64,000 bases of DNA from Rhizobium favelukesii (GTDB lineage: Bacteria; Pseudomonadota; Alphaproteobacteria; Rhizobiales; Rhizobiaceae). The stretch lies in NCBI RefSeq assembly GCF_000577275.2, contig NZ_HG916852.1, positions 2,855,001 through 2,919,000 of the forward strand, given 5' to 3'. This document shows positions 1-8,140 of the stretch, piece by piece (position 1 is the first letter of the stretch; every line of letters starts with the position of its first letter). A program made the translations under genes and the position numbers. The notes below the pieces were generated by a model that was given only the letters and a program-made list of their open reading frames with translations, searched no databases and had not been told where the DNA came from.

Positions 1-2
1 TG

Positions 3-806
3 CTGATCGGCATATCGATCCTCTTCCTGCGGGGACAGATCCGGCCGATCCTTGCGCTCGCAAACGCAGCAGAAAGCTTCGGCAAGGGCCAGAAGGCTGA
101 CAACTTCCACCCGCGCGGTGCAGACGAGGTTCGCCGCGCAGGCCTCGCCTTCATTCTGATGCGCGAGCGCATCGAGCGGCAGATGGAGCAGCGCACGGCG
201 ATGCTGACCGGTGTGAGCCACGATCTGCGCACGATTCTGACCCGCTTCAAGCTGCAACTGGCGCTGGCCGGCGACAATCCCGACCTGCACGGCCTGAACG
301 ACGACATCAATGACATGCAATCGATGCTCGAGGCTTACATGGCCTTCGCGCGAAGCGAGGTCGAAGAAGACGTCGGCGAAATGAAGCTCAGCGACCTCTT
401 TGCAAAGCTTGAGACCGATTTCGAACTTCACGAGGGCAAGACACTCAAATACTCCATAGAAGGCGATGACGGCATTGCGGTGCGTCCAAACGCCTTCGCG
501 CGCCTTGTGACGAACCTCGCCTCGAATGCTCGCCGCTACGCCACCACCCTCGACGTCAACGCCAAACACAGTGCCAAGTGGCTGACGATCACCTTTGACG
601 ACGATGGTCCAGGCATTCCCGAGAAGAACCGCGAGGATGTCTTCAAGCCATTCTTCCGGCTCGATGAAGCGCGCAATCTCGACGCCTCGGGCACGGGCCT
701 CGGTCTTGCCATTGCCCGCGACATCGCCCGAAGCCACGGCGGCAACGTGACGCTCGGCGACAGCCCTCTGGGCGGTCTGCGGGCGACCGTGCGCCTACCG
801 GCGTGA
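3..806 (+). CDS. EnvZ-like sensor histidine kinase (5' end outside window)
   Basis: The C-terminal 267 residues of a two-component sensor kinase are visible, open to the left edge. They begin in a hydrophobic segment and a HAMP-like linker, then an H-box (VSHDLRT, phosphoacceptor His near visible residue 73), an N-box (NLASNARRYA), a G1 box (DDGPGIP), an F-box region (PFFRLDE) and a G2 box (GTGLGLAIA). This order is typical of EnvZ/OmpR-type kinases, which phosphorylate a partner response regulator; that partner should lie to the left. The usual Pro after HDLRT is Ile here (HDLRTIL). As far as I recall this occurs in rhizobial members, so I do not read it as inactivating. The stop overlaps the next gene by 4 bases. 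Confidence 0.9.
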   Translation: MIGISILFLRGQIRPILALANAAESFGKGQKADNFHPRGADEVRRAGLAFILMRERIERQMEQRTAMLTGVSHDLRTILTRFKLQLALAGDNPDLHGLNDDINDMQSMLEAYMAFARSEVEEDVGEMKLSDLFAKLETDFELHEGKTLKYSIEGDDGIAVRPNAFARLVTNLASNARRYATTLDVNAKHSAKWLTITFDDDGPGIPEKNREDVFKPFFRLDEARNLDASGTGLGLAIARDIARSHGGNVTLGDSPLGGLRATVRLPA

Positions 807-1396
807 AAAAACAGATGATGATCGATACGGCGCGAATGACATGGCTGAACCCGCCGCCTCGCTTTGAAGAGCGCAACGGCGACCTGCATGTCTGGTCTGG
901 ACCGAAGACGGACTTCTGGCAAGGAACCTACTACGGCTTTCACCGCGACGACGGGCATTTCCTGCATCAGCGAAGAGGCGGCGACTTTTCGGCCGAAGTA
1001 TCCTTCTCCGCACGCTATGAGGAACTCTACGACCAGGCCGGCATGATGGTTCGGGCCGACGCGACGCATTGGATGAAATGCGGGATCGAATATACCGATG
1101 GAGCAATGCACTTCAGCGTCGTCGTGACCAATGGCAACTCCGACTGGTCAGCCTTTCGGCTCGACCATGCATTCGAGCGCATGGGCGTGCGCGTAACGCG
1201 AACCGGCGATGCCCTGTTCATTCAATACAGAACAGACCGGATGGAGGACTGGCGCATGGCGCGGCTTGCTTGGTTCGATCCGGCATTGGTGCAGGTTGCC
1301 GTCGGCCCGGCATTCTGCTCGCCGCAACGCGCCGGCTTTGAAGCCGTATTCCATGCGTTCTCGCTGACCGACCCGCTGTCGCGCGATATCCACTGA
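803..1396 (+). CDS. DUF1349 domain protein
   Basis: A 197-residue soluble protein without signal peptide. The pattern of short aromatic-rich strands (FWQGTYYGF, YDQAGMMVRAD, CGIEYTDG, NSDWSAFRL, YRTDRMEDWRMARLAWF) matches the DUF1349 family, a concanavalin-like beta-sandwich of unknown role, and the length is usual for it. The GTG at 803 overlaps the kinase stop (GTGA), suggesting translational coupling; ATG codons at 815 and 818 are alternative starts. Linkage to the kinase is probably operonic. No catalytic residues can be named. Confidence 0.8.
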   Translation: MKKQMMIDTARMTWLNPPPRFEERNGDLHVWSGPKTDFWQGTYYGFHRDDGHFLHQRRGGDFSAEVSFSARYEELYDQAGMMVRADATHWMKCGIEYTDGAMHFSVVVTNGNSDWSAFRLDHAFERMGVRVTRTGDALFIQYRTDRMEDWRMARLAWFDPALVQVAVGPAFCSPQRAGFEAVFHAFSLTDPLSRDIH

Positions 1397-1738
1397 TCAC
1401 ATCAGCTTCTTGCCGTTCGGCACTGGCTTGTCCGGTGCCGCAAGAACAATCGCGCCCGCTTCGTCCTCGAAACCGAGGGTCAGGACTTCTGAGCGAACTG
1501 GGCCGATCTGTCGCGGCGGAAAGTTGACCACACCGAGAACCTGCCGACCGATCAGGCTCTCGGGCGTATAGTGAACGGTGATCTGGGCCGATGATTTCTT
1601 AAGGCCGATTTCCGCCCCGAAGTCGATCAACAGCTTGAAGGCCGGCTTGCGCGCTTCCGGGAACGGAGTTGCCTCGACAATCGTCCCGACACGGATGTCG
1701 ACACGCTCGAAGTCGGCATAGGTGATTTCGTCAGCCAT
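1397..1738 (-). CDS. csaA: CsaA-like tRNA-binding domain protein
   Basis: A 113-residue protein made of a single EMAP/tRNA-binding OB fold, as in CsaA and the C-terminal domain of MetRS. Visible family features are the start FERVDIRVGTIVEATPFPEARKP, a central KKSSAQITVHY, and the C-terminal VLAAPDKPVPNGKKLM. CsaA of Bacillus has been described as an export-related chaperone; dimeric relatives bind tRNA-like RNA. The ATG at 1738 gives the normal family length; a longer reading to 1792 runs into proC. It lies 13 bases after proC and is the last gene of the ybjN–proC–csaA operon. Confidence 0.88.
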   Translation of the reverse strand: MADEITYADFERVDIRVGTIVEATPFPEARKPAFKLLIDFGAEIGLKKSSAQITVHYTPESLIGRQVLGVVNFPPRQIGPVRSEVLTLGFEDEAGAIVLAAPDKPVPNGKKLM

Positions 1739-1751
1739 GGTCTGGATGTCC

Positions 1752-2570
1752 TCAGCCGGCAAGCTCTTCGGCACGCTTGCGTGCTGCTGCAAGGGCCTTG
1801 TCGAAAAGAGGCTGCATCGCGTCCTCGGCCATAAGGACGGAAAGCGCGGCAGCCGTCGTGCCGCCCGGCGAGGTCACGTTCTGGCGCAACCGCGAGGCGT
1901 CGTCGGGGGACTGGTGCAAAAGCTCACCAGCCCCCGCGACAGTTTCCCGTGCAAGACGCATGGCAAGGTCCGCCTGCAAGCCAAGTTTACGGCCTGCCTC
2001 TGCCATACACTCGACGAGATAAAACACATACGCCGGTCCGCTTCCCGACAGGGCCGTGACGGCATCGATGTCGGCTTCGGTTGGAACCCACTCGACCGGA
2101 CCGGATACACGCAACAGAGAATGGACTAGCTCGCGCTGCGCATCTGTGACGCGCGCATTGGCAAACGCACCCGTAATGCCACGACCGACCATGGCCGGCG
2201 TATTCGGCATGGCGCGCACCATCGCAGCCTCGCCGAGATGCTTTTTAAGGAACGACAATGTCTTGCCAGCGGCAACGGACACGACGACCGTCTCCGGTCC
2301 GACCGTTGCCTTGACCGGCGCCAGCACGCCATCCATTACCTGCGGCTTGACCGCAAGGAAAAGAACGCCTGCCGTCAACCCTGCCGGGGCCGAGATGACG
2401 TGCGTCACGCCGGCATCGTTGATCGTCTTCATCATCTGCTCCGACGGGGCGGGATCGATGACGACGACGGAGGAACCGGCCACGCCGCTCTTGAGCCAGC
2501 CGGAGAGCATCGCGCCCCCCATGTTGCCGGCACCGACGAGAACGACAGGACCTGAAGATGCGGATGACAT
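1752..2570 (-). CDS. proC: Pyrroline-5-carboxylate reductase
   Basis: A 272-residue cytoplasmic enzyme that reduces pyrroline-5-carboxylate to proline with NAD(P)H, the last step of proline synthesis. The N-terminal Rossmann fingerprint VLVGAGNMGGAM, the AVKPQ segment (near residue 73), AMPNTPAMVG and the C-terminal signature with ALSGSGPAY and the VTSPGGTT motif are all present. Length is normal. It directly abuts ybjN upstream (no gap) and is followed by csaA, so the three are probably co-transcribed. Pairing of proC with a YbjN gene is common in rhizobia. Confidence 0.97.
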   Translation of the reverse strand: MSSASSGPVVLVGAGNMGGAMLSGWLKSGVAGSSVVVIDPAPSEQMMKTINDAGVTHVISAPAGLTAGVLFLAVKPQVMDGVLAPVKATVGPETVVVSVAAGKTLSFLKKHLGEAAMVRAMPNTPAMVGRGITGAFANARVTDAQRELVHSLLRVSGPVEWVPTEADIDAVTALSGSGPAYVFYLVECMAEAGRKLGLQADLAMRLARETVAGAGELLHQSPDDASRLRQNVTSPGGTTAAALSVLMAEDAMQPLFDKALAAARKRAEELAG

Positions 2571-3071
2571 TTACGCCTCGCCGACCGTTTCGAAGAGAAC
2601 CGCTTCCATAGCGCGGTTCGCTTCCATGCCGGACCAGATCACGAACTGGAAGGCCTGATAATACGCCTCGCAAGTGTCGAGTGCACTAGCCAGCAGAACC
2701 TCGACCTGTCGATTGGTCGGCTCGGCACCACCGGCAAGCAGCAACGACTGGCGGAAAATGATGACATCTTCCTGGCGCCAGAGGTCGAAGTGTCCCATCA
2801 GCACCTGACCATTGATCGCGGCCAGGAGCTTGGTGACTTCGTTGACACGCTGTTCGGGAACCCTGACGTCGAAGGCGCAGCCTAGGTGCAGCGCCTCAAA
2901 CTCTTCCATCCAGGAAAAGGAAACGTGGTAGTCGGTCCACTTCCCTTCAACCGTCATCGCAATCTCGTCATCGCCCGACCGCTCGAAAGACCAGTCGTTA
3001 TTGGCGGCGACGTACTCGATCATATCGACCGGGTTCGACTGACGCTCGACTTCCAATTCCATGAGGCTCAT
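2571..3071 (-). CDS. YbjN domain-containing protein
   Basis: A 166-residue soluble protein of the YbjN family (a type III secretion chaperone-like alpha/beta fold). Recognisable parts are NNDWSFERSGDDEIAMTVEG near the N-terminus, the acidic stretch around residue 60, and the central LLAAINGQVLMGHFDLW segment. E. coli YbjN affects stress and motility phenotypes when altered, but the biochemical role is not established. It is the first gene of an operon with proC and csaA. The ATG at 3071 is the first in frame. Upstream lies the 391-base gap that also contains a plus-strand stress-type promoter. Confidence 0.85.
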   Translation of the reverse strand: MSLMELEVERQSNPVDMIEYVAANNDWSFERSGDDEIAMTVEGKWTDYHVSFSWMEEFEALHLGCAFDVRVPEQRVNEVTKLLAAINGQVLMGHFDLWRQEDVIIFRQSLLLAGGAEPTNRQVEVLLASALDTCEAYYQAFQFVIWSGMEANRAMEAVLFETVGEA

Positions 3072-3144
3072 GCAGCACCTTCTTGACCGGAGTGAATGCG
3101 AACCAACTTCTCAACGAGACACAAGGAGAACACACGCAACAGCC

Positions 3145-3169
3145 GGAACCACCAACCCTGATGACCGTT
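3145..3169 (+). promoter_or_regulatory. RpoE2/EcfG-type general stress promoter (candidate)
   Basis: GGAAC at 3145–3149, a 16-base spacer and CGTT at 3166–3169 match exactly the consensus of promoters read by the alphaproteobacterial general stress sigma factor RpoE2/EcfG. It points rightward, away from ybjN, towards the hairpins and micro-ORF that follow; transcription would begin near 3175. A match of this precision could occur about once by chance in a window this long, so the support comes mainly from its intergenic position and what lies downstream. Confidence 0.5.
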
Positions 3170-3174
3170 GAACC

Positions 3175-3342
3175 GCTACCAGACTTAACGCAGTCAAACC
3201 TGCCTGGAGCTTATCAACTGCTTCGAATCATCATTTAAAATCAGTGTATAACGGGCTAGGCGACGCGCCAGCCCCTCACAGCCGTTTTAGGGAACGGCAC
3301 TGTGGAAAGCTTTTCGGGTTTCCATTCAGAAGGAGGGTTTAA
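3175..3342 (+). other. Structured leader or small RNA region (gene-free gap)
   Basis: Within the 391 bases between ybjN and ubiK I see two hairpins in series. The first pairs GGGCT 3253–3257 plus GGCG 3259–3262 with CGCC 3266–3269 plus AGCCC 3270–3274, with a three-base loop and one bulged A. The second pairs GCCGTT 3281–3286 with AACGGC 3293–3298. A TATAAC at 3247–3252 could be a separate −10 box but has no convincing −35. No Rho-independent terminator is visible. This could be the 5' leader of the micro-ORF at 3343 or a small RNA; it matches no RNA family I recognise. Confidence 0.35.
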
Positions 3343-3405
3343 ATGACTCTGCCCATTGATCTTTTTGGCAGTGTCCACAGGTGGATAACGACACCCGGTT
3401 TTTAA
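3343..3405 (+). CDS. Possible 20-residue small protein
   Basis: ATG at 3343 is preceded five bases upstream by AGGAGGG (3331–3337), one of the best ribosome binding sites in the window, and opens a 20-codon frame ending in TAA. The peptide begins MTLPIDLF, contains HRW and ends in TTPGF. It is not charged or clearly hydrophobic enough to span a membrane. It lies downstream of the stress-type promoter at 3145. I do not recognise it. It could also be a leader peptide, or chance. Confidence 0.4.
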   Translation: MTLPIDLFGSVHRWITTPGF

Positions 3406-3462
3406 GTCACAGCCGCGGCGTGTCTCATAAAGGTCACACCACGGCCTGTGTCACAACGGGAA

Positions 3463-3723
3463 TTATTTGCCCTTGGCTGCAAGCTTCGCTTCAAGGGCGG
3501 CGATCCGGGCAAGGAGGGCGTCGTTTTCATCGCGCGCCTTGATCGCCATGTCACGCACGACCTCGAATTCCTCGCGCTTGACGACGTCGAGAGTATTGAG
3601 CCAGCGCTCCGCCTGCGCATTGAAGGCTGTCTCGATTTCCTTGCGCACACCCTGGGCCGCGCCGGCGGCATCCGTCATCAGCTTGGCGAACTCGTCCATG
3701 ATGCGGTTTGCTCCAGTCGTCAT
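3463..3723 (-). CDS. ubiK: Ubiquinone biosynthesis accessory factor UbiK (BMFP family)
   Basis: An 86-residue protein of the BMFP/YqiC family. The N-terminal half is amphipathic (MDEFAKLMTDAAGAAQGVRKE) and can associate with membrane; the C-terminal third is a heptad-rich coiled coil ending in ALLARIAALEAKLAAKGK, the family's signature trimerisation segment. UbiK helps UbiJ in aerobic ubiquinone synthesis in Enterobacteria, and Brucella BMFP has membrane-fusion activity in vitro. Length and layout are normal. It is transcribed alone, divergent from lgt. Confidence 0.85.
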   Translation of the reverse strand: MTTGANRIMDEFAKLMTDAAGAAQGVRKEIETAFNAQAERWLNTLDVVKREEFEVVRDMAIKARDENDALLARIAALEAKLAAKGK

Positions 3724-4002
3724 GGCGGTGTTCTCCCTTTACAACATACAACGTGCGGCCTTTGGGGCCTTTCAAGAATGAGGTAGGGCTTCGCCGCTAA
3801 GGATGCAAGCGCTTTGCTCTGGATAAGCCTGCCCGTGCGCCGCGATCGCCAACAATCGACTTGACCGTTTTTGATAGCAGCGCCATCTTCCGCCCACATC
3901 GAGCTTGGCGCGCCTTTAGAAAGTCGCAAAGGACGCCTTGAACTGAACTGCGTTCGTCCGACCGGCCACTCCGTAGGGCTCACGCCAGCGAATGGGAAAC
4001 CC

Positions 4003-4884
4003 TTGCCGACAGCAGCCAATCTCCTGGCGATCATGCCCTTCCCCGAGATCGACCCGATCGCCTTTTCGCTCGGCCCGCTTTCAATTCACTGGTACGGACT
4101 TGCCTATGTCGCCGGCATCATGCTCGGCTGGTACTATGGCCGTCTGATCGCCGCAAACAACAAGCTATGGCCAGGCGATGTTTCCCCGATCACCAAGGTG
4201 CAGCTCGACGATTTCATCATCTGGGTCGCTCTCGGCATCGTTCTCGGCGGGCGCATCGGCTACATCCTGTTTTACGACATGCCGGCAGTGATCGAGAGCC
4301 CGATCCGAGCCATCCAGATATGGAACGGCGGCATGTCGTTCCACGGCGGACTGACGGGCACCACGATCGCGATGATCATCTTCGCACGTCGCAACGGCAT
4401 ACCGATCTGGAGCCTGTTCGACATCGTCTCGGCGGTCGTCCCGATCGGCTTGTTCTGCGGCCGTATCGCCAACTTCGTCAATGGTGAGCTGTGGGGTCGC
4501 CTGACGGATGCGCCGTGGGGCATGGTTTTCTGCAATCAGTACATTGAGAAGACCAACGGCTACTGCCCTGGCGGCGACTTTGTTCGCCATCCCAGCCAGC
4601 TCTATGAGGCTGGGCTGGAGGGCATCGTGCTGCTCTTGGTTCTCGCCGTTCTGATCTACGGCTTCCGCGCCCTGAAGGCGCCGGGCTTCGTCACCGGCGT
4701 CTTCGTCTGCGGCTACGCACTTTCTCGTATTTTCGTCGAATTCTTCCGCGAACCGGATGCCCAGCTGGGCTACCTGCTGGGCACCAATTGGCTCACCATG
4801 GGCATGGTGCTTTCCACGCCGATGGTTCTGCTGGGAATCTGGGCCATGCTTTTGGCCCGCCGTCAGGCTGCCTTGCAGCACTGA
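4003..4884 (+). CDS. lgt: Prolipoprotein diacylglyceryl transferase
   Basis: An inner-membrane enzyme that transfers diacylglycerol from phosphatidylglycerol to the lipobox cysteine of prelipoproteins. Seven membrane segments are apparent. Signature parts are IHWYGLAYV near the start, [10 protein letters not shown], the HGGLTG loop (catalytic region), and [13 protein letters not shown], the Lgt signature. I chose the TTG at 4003, which gives the short N-terminal extension common in rhizobial Lgt and has GGGAAA upstream; ATG at 4033 is the alternative. It is the first gene of a run with a methyltransferase, pgeF and a peptidase. Two lipoproteins encoded nearby (8141, 10122) are its likely substrates. 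Confidence 0.96.
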   Translation: MPTAANLLAIMPFPEIDPIAFSLGPLSIHWYGLAYVAGIMLGWYYGRLIAANNKLWPGDVSPITKVQLDDFIIWVALGIVLGGRIGYILFYDMPAVIESPIRAIQIWNGGMSFHGGLTGTTIAMIIFARRNGIPIWSLFDIVSAVVPIGLFCGRIANFVNGELWGRLTDAPWGMVFCNQYIEKTNGYCPGGDFVRHPSQLYEAGLEGIVLLLVLAVLIYGFRALKAPGFVTGVFVCGYALSRIFVEFFREPDAQLGYLLGTNWLTMGMVLSTPMVLLGIWAMLLARRQAALQH

Positions 4885-4907
4885 ACGCAGCCGGACAGGA
4901 GGTATCG

Positions 4908-6008
4908 ATGAGCACCGCGCTCGGTGAGAAGATCAAGGCGATCATCCAGGCAAACGGCCCGATCAGCGTCACGGACTTTTTCTCGCTGTGCCTCGCCGAT
5001 CCCGAACACGGTTACTACAGGACCCGCGAGCCTTTCGGGCGCTCGGGCGACTTCGTCACCGCGCCGGAGGTGAGCCAGCTTTTTGGCGAGATGATCGGCG
5101 TCTTCATCGTCCATGCCTGGCAGCGACACGGAACCCCTGGAGGTGTCCGTCTTGTCGAGATCGGCCCCGGTCGCGGCACGATGATGTCGGATATGCTGCG
5201 CGTCATTTCCCGCATAGCACCGCCGCTCTTTGAGGACATGACGGTGCACCTCGTCGAAACGAGCGAGCGTCTGCGCGACATCCAGCAGGAAACGCTTGCG
5301 TCGTATCGCGACAAGGTCAGCTGGCATCAAGGTTTCGACGACGTGACGCCGGGTTTTTCGCTCGTCGCGGCGAACGAATTGTTCGATGCCATTCCGATCC
5401 GTCAGTTCGTGAAGACGACGACAGGGTTCCGCGAGCGCATGGTCGGCGTCGACGCAGGCGGTGAACTGGCCTTCGGCGTCGGGGTGGCAGGGATCGATCC
5501 AGGCCTTCTGCCCTCGCCGGAAGAGGATGTGCTCCCGGGAACGCTGTTTGAAATCTCGTCGGCTCGCCAGTCGGTGATGGTAGCGATCTGCGATCGGCTG
5601 AAGGAATATGGGGGAACGGCTGTCGCCATCGACTACGGGCACCTCGTAAGTGGCTACGGCGATACGCTGCAGGCGGTGCGCATGCATGAGTATGACCCGC
5701 CGCTGGCACATCCGGGCGAAGCCGACCTTACGAGCCACGTCGATTTCCAGGCCCTGGCGCAGGCCGCCACCTCGGCTGGCGTTCACCTGAACGGCATGCT
5801 TCACCAGGGCGATTTTCTTGTCGGCCTCGGCATTCTCGATCGCGCAGCGGCGCTTGGCCGAGACCGGGAAGCACATACGCGCCAGATTATCCAAACCGCC
5901 GTCGATCGACTTGCCGGCGAAGGCGAAGGGCGCATGGGCGAACTCTTCAAGGTCATGGCGGTCTCTCACCCGGCCGTGGATTTGATGCCCTTCCGTCCAG
6001 CGGATTGA
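4908..6008 (+). CDS. SAM-dependent methyltransferase, MidA/NDUFAF7 family
   Basis: A 366-residue class I methyltransferase. LVEIGPGRGTMM (near residue 80) is the SAM-binding motif I, and VAANELFDAIPIRQF and AIDYGH are typical of the DUF185/MidA family. The mitochondrial member NDUFAF7 symmetrically dimethylates an arginine of the complex I subunit NDUFS2, so a respiratory-complex substrate is plausible here by homology only. The ATG at 4908 follows ACAGGAGG and starts 23 bases after lgt. Neighbours lgt and pgeF are conserved beside it in Rhizobiales. Confidence 0.9.
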   Translation: MSTALGEKIKAIIQANGPISVTDFFSLCLADPEHGYYRTREPFGRSGDFVTAPEVSQLFGEMIGVFIVHAWQRHGTPGGVRLVEIGPGRGTMMSDMLRVISRIAPPLFEDMTVHLVETSERLRDIQQETLASYRDKVSWHQGFDDVTPGFSLVAANELFDAIPIRQFVKTTTGFRERMVGVDAGGELAFGVGVAGIDPGLLPSPEEDVLPGTLFEISSARQSVMVAICDRLKEYGGTAVAIDYGHLVSGYGDTLQAVRMHEYDPPLAHPGEADLTSHVDFQALAQAATSAGVHLNGMLHQGDFLVGLGILDRAAALGRDREAHTRQIIQTAVDRLAGEGEGRMGELFKVMAVSHPAVDLMPFRPAD

Positions 6009-6103
6009 CAGCGCAAGCGCCGCTCGCCAACATCCGCCGCAACCGACGGGCTTCGCCATCCGAAAATGGCGCATAAGCAGTTCAAGCAATCTTGGAAGTT
6101 TTA

Positions 6104-6898
6104 ATGACACAAGCAGCATCTCCGGCACCGATCCAAAGCACGCTGCTGAGCGAGACAACCGGTGACGCGATTCTCCATGGCTATTTTACGCGGGAAGGCG
6201 GCGTTTCGGACGGCATCTATCGCGGCCTGAATGTTGGCCTCGGCTCGAACGACGAGCGCGAGAAGGTTCAGGAGAACCGCCGCCGCGTGGCAAACTGGTT
6301 TGAATTGCCTGTCGAGCGTCTCGCTACCGTGCACCAGGTCCACTCTCCCGATGTGGTCATCGTCGACAAGGACTATGACGGATCCCGGCCAGCAGCAGAT
6401 GCGATGGTAACGGCAACCCCCGGCATAGCGCTTGGTGTTCTGGCAGCCGACTGCGGACCCATCCTTTTCGCCGACGCGACGAACGGTGTCATCGGTGCCG
6501 CTCATGCCGGTTGGAAAGGCGTCCTAACCGGCGTGTTGGAGAACACGATTGACGCCATGGTCCGACTTGGCGCGAAGCGGGAGGCAATCGTTGCCTGCCT
6601 CGGGCCATCGATCAGCCAGGCGAGCTACGAGGTCGGCCCGGAATTCGTGGAGCGCTTTGTCACACTGGATCCATCTTACGAGCGCTACTTCGTGTCCTCA
6701 GGAAAGCCGGGGCACGCGATGTTCGACCTGCCGGCGCTGACTGTCGATCGGCTGCGCGTCGCCGGTGTCCGCGCAGAAACCCTGGGGATCTGCACTTATC
6801 CCGACACCGAGCGATTCTTCTCTTATCGCCGGACCACACATAACAAGGAGCCGGACTACGGCCGGCAAATTTCTGCAATCGCAATCAGGGAGATTTAA
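6104..6898 (+). CDS. pgeF: Peptidoglycan editing factor PgeF (YfiH family)
   Basis: A 264-residue protein of the multicopper polyphenol oxidase/DUF152 family. Diagnostic segments are VHQVHS (His ligand), VLAADCGPILFAD (Cys), AAHAGWKGVLTG (His) and ACLGPSI. In E. coli PgeF removes L-serine wrongly incorporated in place of L-alanine in peptidoglycan precursors; other relatives show purine nucleosidase or laccase activity. ATG 6104 has GGAAG upstream. It ends five bases before the M24 peptidase gene, so the two are probably co-transcribed. Confidence 0.93.
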   Translation: MTQAASPAPIQSTLLSETTGDAILHGYFTREGGVSDGIYRGLNVGLGSNDEREKVQENRRRVANWFELPVERLATVHQVHSPDVVIVDKDYDGSRPAADAMVTATPGIALGVLAADCGPILFADATNGVIGAAHAGWKGVLTGVLENTIDAMVRLGAKREAIVACLGPSISQASYEVGPEFVERFVTLDPSYERYFVSSGKPGHAMFDLPALTVDRLRVAGVRAETLGICTYPDTERFFSYRRTTHNKEPDYGRQISAIAIREI

Positions 6899-6903
6899 GC
6901 GGC

Positions 6904-8055
6904 ATGGCCCTGCACTTCGACAGACCCGAATTCGCCGTCCGTCTCGCACGTCTGACCGATAGAATGCGCGAAGAAAAGCTGGACGCCCTGCTGCTCTTTG
7001 CGCAGGAAAGCATGTACTGGCTGACCGGCTACGACACCTTCGGCTACTGCTTCTTCCAGACGCTTGTCGTCAAGGCCGACGGGACAATGGCCTTGATCAC
7101 GCGCTCCGCCGACCTGCGCCAGGCCAAGCACACCTCTATCTTGGAAAATGTCCAAATCTGGGTCGACCGCGTGAATGCCGACCCGACCGTCGACCTCAGG
7201 AACCTGTTGGTCGAGATGGACCTGCTCGGCGCCAGGATCGGCGTCGAGTACGATACACATGGCATGACGGGCCGCGTTGCCCGGATGCTCGATGCGCAGT
7301 TGACGTCGTTCGGACAGATCGTCGACGCCTCCTATCTCGTCAGCCGCCTGAGATTGATCAAAAGCCCGGCCGAAGTCGCCTATGTCGAACGCGCGGCCGC
7401 CCTGGCCGACGATGCGCTCGATGCGGCGCTAACGCTGACCAAGCCAGGTGCGGACGAAGCCGACATTCTGGCCGCCATGCAGGGCGCCGTCTTTGCCGGT
7501 GGCGGCGACTACCCGGCGAACGAATTCATCATTGGCTCCGCCGAGGACGCACTGCTCTGCCGCTACAAGGCCGGCCGCCGCAAGCTCGATGCGAACGATC
7601 AGCTGACGCTCGAATGGGCAGGCGCGTACGCGCACTACCATGTGGCAATGATGCGTACCATCGTCATCGGCGAACCGAACTATCGCCACCGGGAACTCTA
7701 CAATGCCTGCTTCGAGACGATCCAGGCGATCGAGACCGTCCTCAAGCCGGGCCAAAGCTTCGGCGATGTTTTCGATATGCACGCGAAAATCATGGATGAA
7801 CGAGGCCTTTCCCGCCACCGTCTCAACGCCTGCGGCTACTCTCTGGGCGCCCGTTTCTCGCCGTCCTGGATGGAGCATCAGATGTTCCACGTCGGAAATC
7901 CGCAGCCGATCGAGCCGAACATGTCGCTCTTCGTGCACATGATCATCATGGATTCCGACACGGGAACGGCGATGACCCTCGGGCAGACCTATCTGACGAC
8001 CGACGACGTGCCCCGCGCCCTTTCGCGCCATTTTCTGGACTTCATCAACGTCTGA
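6904..8055 (+). CDS. M24 family metallopeptidase (Xaa-Pro peptidase-like)
   Basis: A 383-residue two-domain pita-bread fold protein. Residues 1–140 form a creatinase-type N-domain (MREEKLDALLLFAQESMYWLTGYDTFGYCFFQ); the rest is the catalytic domain. The metal-ligand positions are unusual: the expected first Asp region reads LTLEWAGAYAHYHVAM, with Glu in place of the typical DxG Asp, so the enzyme may differ from true prolidases. Such proteins are often annotated ectoine hydrolase or creatinase-like. It follows pgeF after five bases. Confidence 0.85.
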   Translation: MALHFDRPEFAVRLARLTDRMREEKLDALLLFAQESMYWLTGYDTFGYCFFQTLVVKADGTMALITRSADLRQAKHTSILENVQIWVDRVNADPTVDLRNLLVEMDLLGARIGVEYDTHGMTGRVARMLDAQLTSFGQIVDASYLVSRLRLIKSPAEVAYVERAAALADDALDAALTLTKPGADEADILAAMQGAVFAGGGDYPANEFIIGSAEDALLCRYKAGRRKLDANDQLTLEWAGAYAHYHVAMMRTIVIGEPNYRHRELYNACFETIQAIETVLKPGQSFGDVFDMHAKIMDERGLSRHRLNACGYSLGARFSPSWMEHQMFHVGNPQPIEPNMSLFVHMIIMDSDTGTAMTLGQTYLTTDDVPRALSRHFLDFINV

Positions 8056-8140
8056 CGCAAACCATTGCTGGCCAAGAATCCGGAATTGACACAGACCGGC
8101 GCCGGCCTTCATAAAGTGGATGGGGCCGGCACTGGGAAGG

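Noticed and set aside
3145..3405. A chromosomal replication origin, because of DnaA-like words
   Set aside because: No AT-rich unwinding region or array of exact DnaA boxes, and the usual neighbours of the rhizobial origin (hemE, parAB, gidAB, dnaA) are absent.
4863..6158. A 431-codon minus-strand frame opposite the MidA-type methyltransferase
   Set aside because: The plus-strand gene has a SAM motif, a good ribosome site and conserved neighbours; the minus frame has none.
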